40,980 nucleotides of DNA from CAZQVN01 sp964596775 (GTDB lineage Bacteria; Eisenbacteria; RBG-16-71-46; JABDJR01; JAWXBZ01), in NCBI GenBank assembly GCA_964596775.1, contig CAZQVN010000032.1, positions 1 through 40,980 on the forward strand, given 5' to 3'. The translations under genes and the position numbers were made by a program. The stretch's first letter is position 1; the number at the start of each line of letters is the position of its first letter. Below the pieces are notes generated by a model. That model had not been told where the DNA came from. It saw nothing but the letters and a program-made list of their open reading frames with translations, and did not search any database. Below are positions 22,544 through 30,124 of the stretch, in pieces.

Positions 22544-25008
22544 CGCACAATCGTCAGCCGACCGTGCTCAATGCCTTCAGGCGTTCTAAAGCGCAGAAAG
22601 TACTGGCCCGCCGCCGCCCGGCCTCCGTCCGCGGTGGTTCCCTCCCAGTGGGCGGAACCGGCGCCGGCCGGGCGCAGTTCGTCGACCAGCGTTCGGATCC
22701 ACCGCCCCGCGGCATCGAAGAGATCAAGGCGCACCGGTCCACTCTGGGCGAGGTTCCAGCTGATCGATGCCGGGCCGCGCGACGGATTCGCGGCAGCGCC
22801 GAGAAAGCGCGTGGCCGCGGGATCACCCACGGAAACGGCAAGCGGGCCCACTCGCTCCTCGCGACCCCCGCGATCGACGGCAACGAGCCAGTACCAGATC
22901 GCACCGGCCGGTGGCGTTGCATCGACGAACGTGTAGTCGGGCCCTCCCGTGAGAAGGCTTCCGGTGAGTCGGGTTGTGGGGCCGTCGGGTGCGGTCGCGC
23001 GCTCGACATGGAAACCGGCCTGAGAGAATTCGCTCCCGGTCGTCCATTCGAGGCGAAAGACTCCCCCCGCCGCGGCCGTCGCGGTGAATCGTGACAGAAG
23101 GACCGGAACGAGGGCCGGATCGGCCGTGCTCACTCCCAGGGCGCAGACAACATAGTCGCCGGCGACGAGAGCCCCCGACGGCCCGCCGGCAATCTGCCAC
23201 TCTCCGTTCTCATCCGTAGTCGCCGGGATCGGGAACCCGTCGGGGCCCACGACGGAGAGTTCAGCGCGCGCGAGCGGGATTCCACCGGCCCCCGTGACCC
23301 GTCCGCTGATCGTGCCGCCGGCTTCCAGGACGATGTTGATTCCATCGGTCATGTGGCCGGCCTGGACCGTGACGGTGTCGGCATGAGCCTCGTCCGCGTC
23401 GTCGTACCATTCAGTCCGGAAAGTGAACCAGCCCCCGATCGCCCGGACGAAGTAAGGGCCGGGCTGAAGGCAGTTGAATTCGTAGGCCCCGCTGAGGCTC
23501 GTGTGAGCCGTCCCGACGTGGACTCTGGTTCCGGAAGTGTCGGTGAAGAGCCCGATAGGGTAATTGTGGATCGGCTCCAACTGCGAGTCGAGAACCAGAC
23601 CTCGAATCGTGCCGACGCTCTGCGGCGGCTGCTCACATCTCTGGGTCACCGGTATCCCGACGAAATCGATGTTTGTCACCGTCTGGCCGGCGACCACCTC
23701 AACCGGATCGGCCTGATCCGAACTCGTCCGGCTATTCCACCACATGCCCAGGGCCCCGACGCGAACCCGGTAAGGTCCGGGGATCATCCGGCTGATCTCG
23801 TAGCGGCCGGTCGTGTCGGTGAAGCTGATGCGATTCAATCCGCCGGAAACGGGTATCGCCGTCACCAGAACTCGCAGCGGATCGCCGGTCCTCTCGTGCG
23901 TCACGCTTCCGGAGATCCGGCCGGCTCCGGCCAGGGCCAGGTCGATGCCCGGCGTGTCCTGACCCCCGGTCACCGTGATGAGATCCGCATCCACCGACGT
24001 CAGCCGGTTGTTCCAGTATTCCCGGACGTAGTCACTGCCGGGCGTCACCCCGAGCGTCCATGATCCCGGCACCAGGGCGCCCACCTGGTAATGCCCGGAT
24101 GCGTCCGTCAGCCCGGAGGCGGTGAAACCCAGGGTTGTTTCATTAAGCGTGACAACGACATCCGGCAGCCCCTGGCCGCCGGTCTCCGCCGTGACGCGAC
24201 CGGAAATCGACCCCCCCGGTGCCAGCGCGAAGTTGATGTTCGGAGTGTCGGCGCCTTCGTTGACCGGGACGGTCACAATCGCGTTGCCGAGCGTGTTGTC
24301 ATAGAATTCGCCGACGACGTCGCTCAGCGGGGCGGCGTCAAACAAGCCCGCGGCGACGACCGTACCCTCGGCCGGGATCCCGGTGATGCGATAGAAGCCG
24401 TTCTCATCGGTTCGATCGAAGGACAGATATGTGCCCGACAAAGCGCCGTGGGCCGTCACGAGGACACCGGGAATTCCATTCCCGCCGATGTCGCGCGTGA
24501 CCCGGCCAGAGATCGATCCTCCGCCCGGCGACAGCTCCATGTCGATACCGATGATCGACCCCCGCTCGGGCAGGTGTACCCGGGTTGCCGACCCGTAGGT
24601 ATGCTGGTCGTTGAAGTACTCGCCGCGGTACCAGATGAAGTTGAACGCTGAAGCCGCGCGCCGCGGCTCGATCCGGAATTCGACGGTGGTCTCCCCGTCG
24701 GCTCGCAGGCGGATCAGCCGGCCGGCTCTCGGATTGGAAACGACGTCACCGTCAGCGGGATCGTATATCGCCACCGCCGTTCGCCCCGCGGCAAGTCCGG
24801 TCAGCGCGAACGATCCGGAATCGTCCGTCAGGGCCATCCCCCCTCCGGCTTGATCGACGCCCCGCACGACGACGCGCCATCCTCCCGTAACCTGCGTCCC
24901 GTCGTTGTTCCGAATCGTTCCCTTGAGATCCCCGGCCGACGCCGGGGCGGACTGGACCAAGAGTGCCATAACAACAAGGCGTAGAACAGCTTGACAGCGA
25001 AGGGGCAT
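22540..25008 (-). CDS. Secreted protein with tandem carboxypeptidase-regulatory-like domains and FlgD-type C-terminal domain
   Basis: 822 residues; ATG 25008 is preceded by GGAGGAAG. Signal peptide VLRLVVMALLVQSAPASA. Six beta-sandwich units of the CarboxypepD_reg/PEGA-like type follow, several opening with SISGRVT (GGSISGRVTRDIGGNGIPG, GGSISGRVTAETGGQGLPD, GTISGRVTGAGGIPL) and each containing a DENGFYRITGIPAG-like strand. A fibronectin-III-like module comes next (LEWTTGSEFSQAGFHVERA ... YWLVAVDRGG). The end (ANPSRGPASI, LDLFDAAGRWIRTL, GQYFLRF, RLTIVR) is the FlgD-type domain. These units are usually structural stalks on surface proteins. A hairpin lies in its leader. No catalytic residues are visible. 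Confidence 0.9.
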   Translation of the reverse strand: MPLRCQAVLRLVVMALLVQSAPASAGDLKGTIRNNDGTQVTGGWRVVVRGVDQAGGGMALTDDSGSFALTGLAAGRTAVAIYDPADGDVVSNPRAGRLIRLRADGETTVEFRIEPRRAASAFNFIWYRGEYFNDQHTYGSATRVHLPERGSIIGIDMELSPGGGSISGRVTRDIGGNGIPGVLVTAHGALSGTYLSFDRTDENGFYRITGIPAEGTVVAAGLFDAAPLSDVVGEFYDNTLGNAIVTVPVNEGADTPNINFALAPGGSISGRVTAETGGQGLPDVVVTLNETTLGFTASGLTDASGHYQVGALVPGSWTLGVTPGSDYVREYWNNRLTSVDADLITVTGGQDTPGIDLALAGAGRISGSVTHERTGDPLRVLVTAIPVSGGLNRISFTDTTGRYEISRMIPGPYRVRVGALGMWWNSRTSSDQADPVEVVAGQTVTNIDFVGIPVTQRCEQPPQSVGTIRGLVLDSQLEPIHNYPIGLFTDTSGTRVHVGTAHTSLSGAYEFNCLQPGPYFVRAIGGWFTFRTEWYDDADEAHADTVTVQAGHMTDGINIVLEAGGTISGRVTGAGGIPLARAELSVVGPDGFPIPATTDENGEWQIAGGPSGALVAGDYVVCALGVSTADPALVPVLLSRFTATAAAGGVFRLEWTTGSEFSQAGFHVERATAPDGPTTRLTGSLLTGGPDYTFVDATPPAGAIWYWLVAVDRGGREERVGPLAVSVGDPAATRFLGAAANPSRGPASISWNLAQSGPVRLDLFDAAGRWIRTLVDELRPAGAGSAHWEGTTADGGRAAAGQYFLRFRTPEGIEHGRLTIVR

Positions 25009-25047
25009 TGGGTTCTTCCTCCATCACACTCCAGGATCCGAATTCGC

Positions 25048-25090
25048 CTGACCCACAGGGCCGATATTCTCGGCTGGAACGATGGGTCAG
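25048..25090 (-). promoter_or_regulatory. Nested hairpin in the 5' leader of the carboxypeptidase-regulatory-repeat gene
   Basis: CTGACCCA (25048-25055) pairs perfectly with TGGGTCAG (25083-25090); inside, GCCGA (25060-25064) pairs with TCGGC (25070-25074) around TATTC. The structure sits 40-80 nt upstream of the ATG on the transcribed strand. It may be an RNA control element or an operator with two arms. No riboswitch class is recognised. Confidence 0.35.
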
Positions 25091-25204
25091 TGGCACAGGG
25101 AATGCGCCAGAATGGAATCCAACCGGCCAGCGATTACGGGTCCTGAGGGAAAATTTTGCGAAATCGGGCCGGGGCGGGCTGTCCGCAGAGGCCCGTCCGC
25201 CCGC

Positions 25205-28200
25205 CTATCGCAGAATCATCACCCTTCCGGCCCCGATCACCCGTCCGCCCGACTCGAGGCGCAGGAAGTAGATCCCGTTGAGGAGCGGCCGGCCGCCATG
25301 GTCCGTGCCGCTCCACTTCAGCATCGTCGGCCCCTCCGGGAGGACGCCGGCTTCGATATCTCCAACCAGCCTCCCGGTGACGTCGAAAATCCTCAGACTC
25401 GCCGGATTGCGATGAGCTGAAGTCGCGTGAAACACGAGGTTCATCGGCCCGCGCGCCGGGTTCGGAAACGGTGTGATCGAAACAACCGGGGCTCCAGCAT
25501 CGGCCCGGTTCGGATCCGGGCCGACTGCCGAGACGCTCCCGCACGGCGCCGGGCTCAAGTTGTGCTGCACGTAGACCCACTCGGACACGGCCGACGAGCT
25601 CAGCGTGATGTCACCCCAGTGGAGCTGCGGCGTGCCGGCGAAGGCGGGATCGGTCACGATCGAACCCGTAAGGATCTGGACGTCGTCCTGGTAGACCCGG
25701 ATCGTCGAGCTGCTCAGGACCTCGATCCGGTACTCGTGAAAATTGTCGTCGGTATCCACGAACGCCGTCGCGCCCTGCACGGCCAGGCCACTCCAGATGA
25801 AGACCGTGTCGCGCCCCACGAACAGGAAATTGCCGGAGTTCGGAGCCACCAGGAAACCGATTCCCACGCCGCGCCGCGGGTTCCCCGCCAGGTGGGTTTC
25901 GGAAACGACCCGGAAGCGGGCTTCGATGCGCAGCGTGTCCGGCGCCGTCACAAACTGCGTCTGCTCGTAGTAGAGATTCTCCGACGCGCTGGACGTGGCG
26001 AGCGTCAGGACACCGCCGGAGAGCGCCGGGTCCTCGGGGCTCGCCGTGTCGAACAGGTTCCACGGGCAGAACGCATCGGGAAACAAACCCGTGTGACCGT
26101 GCCAGGTTGAGTTGTACGGCGCGGGCGGAGTCTGCTCGTCGTACGCGGTGATGCCTCTCACGGGAACAATGCCGGTGATGAATTCCGCGCCCGCGTAGAC
26201 GGCCGTCCCGTTCGCCGCGAGAGCAAAGACAACGCTCCGGTTACCCGTATTCCAGGAGGTCGCGAGTCCAGTGGACGCGCTCAGCGCGGCCAGCCGGTTC
26301 CGCGATTGGCCGCCGATCGCCGTGAAATCGCCGCCGGCGTACACCGTCGATCCGCTGACGGCAAGGGATCGCAGGGTCGTACCGTTCGGTGCCGGATTCC
26401 ATGCCGTCGCAAGTCCGATCCCGTCATCCAGCGCCGCTATCCGGTTCCGCGCCTGTCCGCCGATCATCGTGAAGTCGCCGCCGGCGTAGATCGTGTTTCC
26501 TCTCATGGCCAGCGCCCGTACGGTGGTACCGTTCGCGTTCGGGTTCCAGCCGGTCGCCAGCCCCGCTGCGGAATCCAGGGCTGCCAGATGGCTCCGCATC
26601 TGACCGCCGATGCTCGTGAAATCCCCGCCGGCGTAGACGAGAGGTCCATGCACCGCCACGACATCTACCCGCGTGCCGTTGGCGTTCGCATTCCACGCGG
26701 TGGCCGCTCCGGTCGCGGCGCTCAACGCCGCAATCCGATTGCGCGCCTGTCCGCCGATCATGGTGAAGTCGCCGCCGACGAAGACCGTCGACTGCCCGGG
26801 CGCGATCGTTCGGACGACGGTGCCGTTCGCATCCGGGTTCCAGGCCGTGGCGAGACCGGTGGCGGCTGAGATCTCCGCGATCCGATTGCGCGACTGGCCG
26901 CCGATCGTCGTGAAATCGCCGCCGGCGTAGACCGTGGTTCCGGTCACGGCGAGCGCCGAGACGCTTGTGCCGTCGGCGTTCGGGTTCCAGCTTGTGGGGA
27001 ATCCGGTCGTGACGTCGATCGCGGCGATCCGGTTGCGGGTCTGGCCGCCCAGGCTCGTGAACTGTCCTCCGGCGTACACCGTCGATCCCGCGAGGGCCAC
27101 CGTCGAGACGGTGTAGTTGATGTTCGGATTCCAGGCCATGGCGAGTCCCGTGACAGGGTCAAGCGCGGCGATGTTGTTCCGCGCCTGGCCGCCGATCGCG
27201 CTGAACCTTCCGGAGGCATAGACCGCGGGTCCGCCGACATGCAAAGAACTCACGAAGCTTCCGGTGGCGTTCGGATCCCACGAGGTCGCGAGGCCGGAGG
27301 CGGCATCAAGGGCAGCGATCCGGTTCCGCGGCTGACCGCCGATCGATGTGAAGTCCCCGCCGGCGTAGACCGTGGTCCCATGCACCGCAACCACGTTAAC
27401 GCCGCTTCCGTTCGGGTTCGGGTTCCACGCCGTGGCGAGCCCCGTCGAAGCATCGAGGGCCGCGATCCGGTTCCTCGGCTGGCCGCCGATCGTCGTGAAC
27501 TGCCCGGAAGCGTAGACGGTCGCTCCGTTCAGCTCCAGATCGAAGACCACGTTGTCCGCCCCCGGGTTCCATCCGGTCGCAAGCCCGGTCGAGGCGCTCA
27601 AAGCCACGATGTTCGCGCGGGGCTGGCCGCCGATGTTCGTGAACTGCCCGCCGGCATAGACGGTCGTCCCGCTGACTTCCAGCGCCAGGACGAGAGGATT
27701 CGAGGTGTTCGGATTCCAGGCCGTGACGGCGCCCGTCGTTGCATCCACGGCCGCGAGTCCGAGCCGCGGAAACCCGTCGATCTGCGTGAAGGCTCCGCCG
27801 ATGTAAACGATTCCTCCGCTCAGCGCGAGGGAAAAAACGTTCAGATTCGGAGCCGGACTCCATGGCCCCACGCTGTTGTCCGAACGGATGTGGGCCAGTC
27901 TCGTCCGCGGGAGCCCGCCGACCTCCGTGAAGTTCCCCCCAATGTACCAGCCCCCCGATCCGTCCGGAACAACGTCTGTGACGTACCCCGTGACCTTCGG
28001 GAAACCGGCGACCGGAAATCCCGTCCCGGCGTCGAGGGGGATGCCGCTACCCATCAAGGGGCCGACCTGCGAAAACGTGCCGCCGATATACAGCGTGTTC
28101 CCGGCGAGCGCCGTCGACTCCACGCGGCCGTTCGTTACGTAAAAGTCGTCCCGGAGGCTCTGGGCGGTGGCGTCGCGGGATATAGGGAGGAACAGTGCGG

Positions 28201-28240
28201 CGAACCAGCAGACGAGCCTGATTCCGGTAAAATGGCGCAC
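25205..28240 (-). CDS. Secreted GGxF (DUF5122/delta-60-like) beta-propeller protein with lectin-like domain and FlgD-type C-terminal domain
   Basis: GTG 28240 was preferred because AAAGGAG stands 8 nt upstream and a signal peptide follows (IRLVCWFAALFLPISRDATA); an ATG at 28306 would add 22 residues and hide the ribosome site. 1011 residues. Thirteen clear blades plus a degenerate fourteenth (VYAGAEF) follow the pattern VYAGGDFTxIGGQxRNRIAALDAxTGLATxWNPN. Then comes a concanavalin-like beta-sandwich of about 190 residues (RIEARFRVVSE, FHEYRIEVLSSSTIRVYQDD), and last FPNPARGP, RIFDVTGRLVGDI, GIYFLRL, VMILR, the FlgD-type domain. Likely a surface protein binding a carbohydrate or other ligand. 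The repeats are close enough at DNA level to invite recombination. Confidence 0.9.
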   Translation of the reverse strand: MRHFTGIRLVCWFAALFLPISRDATAQSLRDDFYVTNGRVESTALAGNTLYIGGTFSQVGPLMGSGIPLDAGTGFPVAGFPKVTGYVTDVVPDGSGGWYIGGNFTEVGGLPRTRLAHIRSDNSVGPWSPAPNLNVFSLALSGGIVYIGGAFTQIDGFPRLGLAAVDATTGAVTAWNPNTSNPLVLALEVSGTTVYAGGQFTNIGGQPRANIVALSASTGLATGWNPGADNVVFDLELNGATVYASGQFTTIGGQPRNRIAALDASTGLATAWNPNPNGSGVNVVAVHGTTVYAGGDFTSIGGQPRNRIAALDAASGLATSWDPNATGSFVSSLHVGGPAVYASGRFSAIGGQARNNIAALDPVTGLAMAWNPNINYTVSTVALAGSTVYAGGQFTSLGGQTRNRIAAIDVTTGFPTSWNPNADGTSVSALAVTGTTVYAGGDFTTIGGQSRNRIAEISAATGLATAWNPDANGTVVRTIAPGQSTVFVGGDFTMIGGQARNRIAALSAATGAATAWNANANGTRVDVVAVHGPLVYAGGDFTSIGGQMRSHLAALDSAAGLATGWNPNANGTTVRALAMRGNTIYAGGDFTMIGGQARNRIAALDDGIGLATAWNPAPNGTTLRSLAVSGSTVYAGGDFTAIGGQSRNRLAALSASTGLATSWNTGNRSVVFALAANGTAVYAGAEFITGIVPVRGITAYDEQTPPAPYNSTWHGHTGLFPDAFCPWNLFDTASPEDPALSGGVLTLATSSASENLYYEQTQFVTAPDTLRIEARFRVVSETHLAGNPRRGVGIGFLVAPNSGNFLFVGRDTVFIWSGLAVQGATAFVDTDDNFHEYRIEVLSSSTIRVYQDDVQILTGSIVTDPAFAGTPQLHWGDITLSSSAVSEWVYVQHNLSPAPCGSVSAVGPDPNRADAGAPVVSITPFPNPARGPMNLVFHATSAHRNPASLRIFDVTGRLVGDIEAGVLPEGPTMLKWSGTDHGGRPLLNGIYFLRLESGGRVIGAGRVMILR

Positions 28241-28304
28241 GATGACGGCTCCTTTCAAAGGGGGATGAACGGTCTCTACCGGACTGAATGCGCCGGGAGG
28301 CATC

Positions 28305-28320
28305 AAAACTGGCCAGTTTT
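28305..28320. promoter_or_regulatory. 16-bp perfect palindrome between divergent genes (candidate operator)
   Basis: AAAACTGGCCAGTTTT is a perfect palindrome. It lies 65 bp before the start of the GGxF propeller gene (minus) and 90 bp before the FG-GAP pseudogene (plus), where a shared operator would be expected. It could also form a small RNA hairpin. No known regulator consensus is claimed. Confidence 0.4.
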
Positions 28321-28409
28321 ATGGTCCGTTTTCTCCCCGGCCTCCGCGTTACCTGCGTCCGTTCGAACTTCAGGTCGAATTCCGACCGGCTCTAATCGGC
28401 GAGGATCCA

Positions 28410-29341
28410 ATGTTCGCTTCAATCACCCTCAGCTTTGCATCGCGTCGATTTCCGCTCCGGACTCTGGTTCTGCTCCCCCTCGTCTCCTGGGCATCCCCCG
28501 TCATGGCCGTCACACTGACGGATATCGGCGCCGGCCTGCCGGGGCTGTTCCGGTCATCCATGGCCTGGGGCGATTCCGACAACGACGGCGATCTCGACCT
28601 GCTGCTGGCCGGCGAGAACAACAGCGGGGTGAAGATCACCCGGGTCTTCCGCAACACCCGGGCGGGATGTTCTCGGACGCCGGTGCGGGACTGCCTGGGC
28701 TGGAGGGGGCAGTATCCTGAGGTGATTTCGATGGCGACGGCGACCCCGATCTGCTGCTGGCCGGCTGGACCGGATCGGTGCGCCTGTGCGTCGTCTATCG
28801 AAATGACGGCGGAACGTTCGTGCTTCACCCGTCGATGATGACCGGCCTCAGCTCGACGGCGGCGGCCTGGTGCGATTATGACTCGGACGGTGATCTCGAC
28901 ATCGCGGCGGCCGGTTTCGAAGGAGCCGGCGGGCGGACGAACATATATCGCCATGATAGTGGAGTCTTCACTGACTCCGGAGTGAGTCTTCCCGGCGCCT
29001 ACTTTCCCGGTGTGGCGTGGGGCGATTACGACAACGACGGGGACCCGGATCTGGCGCTCAGCGGCTTCGGCGGTCCGGTGTTTTCGCGCATTTACCGGAA
29101 CGACAGCGGCCCCCTGAACAGCGTCCCGTCCACGCCGACGAATCTCGCGGCGGTCCGCGTCGGAAACCAGGTGACGTTCAGCTGGACCGCTTCGACGGAC
29201 GATTACACGCCTTCGGCGGGGTTAAGTTACAACCTGCGAGTCGGGACGACGCCTGCCCCCGCGGTCATGGCGATGAACAAGCTCATGGTCATCCTTTCCG
29301 CGCCATCCGTGGGGCGCTCGATCGGAGGTGGTGAGTCGTAA
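28410..29341 (+). pseudogene. Broken secreted FG-GAP/VCBS gene
   Basis: ATG 28410 opens a signal peptide (TLVLLPLVSWASPVMA) and one good FG-GAP unit (MAWGDSDNDGDLDLLLAG). Near 28655-28675 the frame is lost: the correct continuation (MFSDAGAGLPGL) is in the next frame. That frame meets a TGA at about 28718, exactly where the family motif SWGDFDGDGDPDLLLAG needs the Trp codon TGG, then goes on through VRLCVVYRNDGG, AAWCDYDSDGDLDIAAAG and VAWGDYDNDGDPDLALSG to a Fn3-like segment (SYNLRVGTTP) and stops at 29341 without a FlgD-type end. One frameshift, one nonsense change and a lost 3' end show it is decayed. Confidence 0.85.
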
Positions 29342-29445
29342 GGCGTGAATCCCGCTGAAGCGACAAGAGGAACGGCAACGACTACAATCACAGGAGAGAG
29401 CGCCGAAACCGGCCAAACCGGCTCATCGGATCCTCAATCGCGATG

Positions 29446-29474
29446 TTGTACGACCCAGACCGTTGTCCTAGAAT
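29446..29474 (+). promoter_or_regulatory. Candidate promoter of the sigma factor-kinase operon
   Basis: TTGTAC (29446-29451), 17-nt spacer, TAGAAT (29469-29474): four and five matches to the vegetative consensus with ideal spacing. It would give a leader of about 77 nt before the TTG at 29558. The preceding 29342-29445 shows nothing else recognisable. Confidence 0.45.
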
Positions 29475-29557
29475 GAGTTGTGGCGACGATACGATTCAGG
29501 AAAAACGTGCCACGACCGGCTGGAAAACTCAGGGCTCCCTGACCGACGGGGTTCGAC

Positions 29558-30124
29558 TTGGCGAATCAGAAACAGGCGACCGAGCTCCTCCTGGCCCTGA
29601 GCAGCGGCAACCGGGACGCCATGAACGAATTCATCCCGCTGGTCTACGAAGAGCTGCGGGAGATCGCGCGGCGCCGGCTGCGCCACGAGCGACCGGACCA
29701 CTCACTCAATACGACGGGGCTGGTTCACGAGGCCTACCTCAAGCTCATCCAGCTCGACCGCGTACAATGGCAGTCGCGCGCGCACTTTCTCGCCATCGCC
29801 GCGCAGGCCATGCGCAACATCCTGGTCAGCCATGCCCGGAGCCGGAAGCGCTTGAAGCGCGGAGGGGGCGCGCCCCACACCTCGCTCGAGGAGGCCGCGG
29901 ACCTGCCGGCGGCGGAAGCCGATCGCATTCTCGCGCTGGATGCCGCGCTCGAACGGCTCGCGACGCAGAACCCCCGGCACGCGCGCATCGTCGAGTACCG
30001 GTTCTTCGGCGGCATGACGATCGAGGAAACGGCGGCGGTGCTCGAGATATCTCCCGCGACCACGAAGCGCGACTGGAGCCTGCTGCGGCTCTGGCTCGGA
30101 CGCGAACTGGGTCGTCCTGCGTGA
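29558..30124 (+). CDS. ECF-type RNA polymerase sigma factor (TIGR02999/ECF43-like, kinase-linked)
   Basis: 188 residues from a TTG at 29558, which gives the usual family N-terminus (QKQATELLLALSSGNRDAMN). Region 2 reads FIPLVYEELREIARRRL then LNTTGLVHEAYLKLI and HFLAIAAQAMRNILVSHAR; region 4 reads ARIVEYRFFGGMTIEETAAVL then EISPATTKRDW, the -35-binding helix-turn-helix. The acidic DAED stretch of ordinary ECF factors is replaced by LNTTG, with Thr53 where family members have Thr-Ala-Leu-Val-His-Glu. In the related Vibrio EcfP, phosphorylation of a threonine in this region by its partner kinase supplies the missing charge. Its stop overlaps the kinase start (GTGA), so the neighbouring kinase is the obvious activator. 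No anti-sigma gene is present. Confidence 0.9.
   Translation: MANQKQATELLLALSSGNRDAMNEFIPLVYEELREIARRRLRHERPDHSLNTTGLVHEAYLKLIQLDRVQWQSRAHFLAIAAQAMRNILVSHARSRKRLKRGGGAPHTSLEEAADLPAAEADRILALDAALERLATQNPRHARIVEYRFFGGMTIEETAAVLEISPATTKRDWSLLRLWLGRELGRPA

Noticed and set aside
25120..25204. GC-rich inverted sequence downstream of the 25205 stop as a terminator
   Set aside because: The arms do not pair well and the T-run is interrupted; not convincing.
26120..28180. Regularly spaced similar DNA blocks that might suggest a CRISPR or tandem repeat array
   Set aside because: Spacing is a multiple of three and the blocks encode the GGDFTxIGGQxRN propeller motif of a secreted protein.
29443..30120. 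Upstream extension of the kinase reading frame to 29443
   Set aside because: This part overlaps the sigma factor in another frame and is Arg/Pro/Gly-rich; the GTG at 30121 overlapping the sigma stop is the sensible start.
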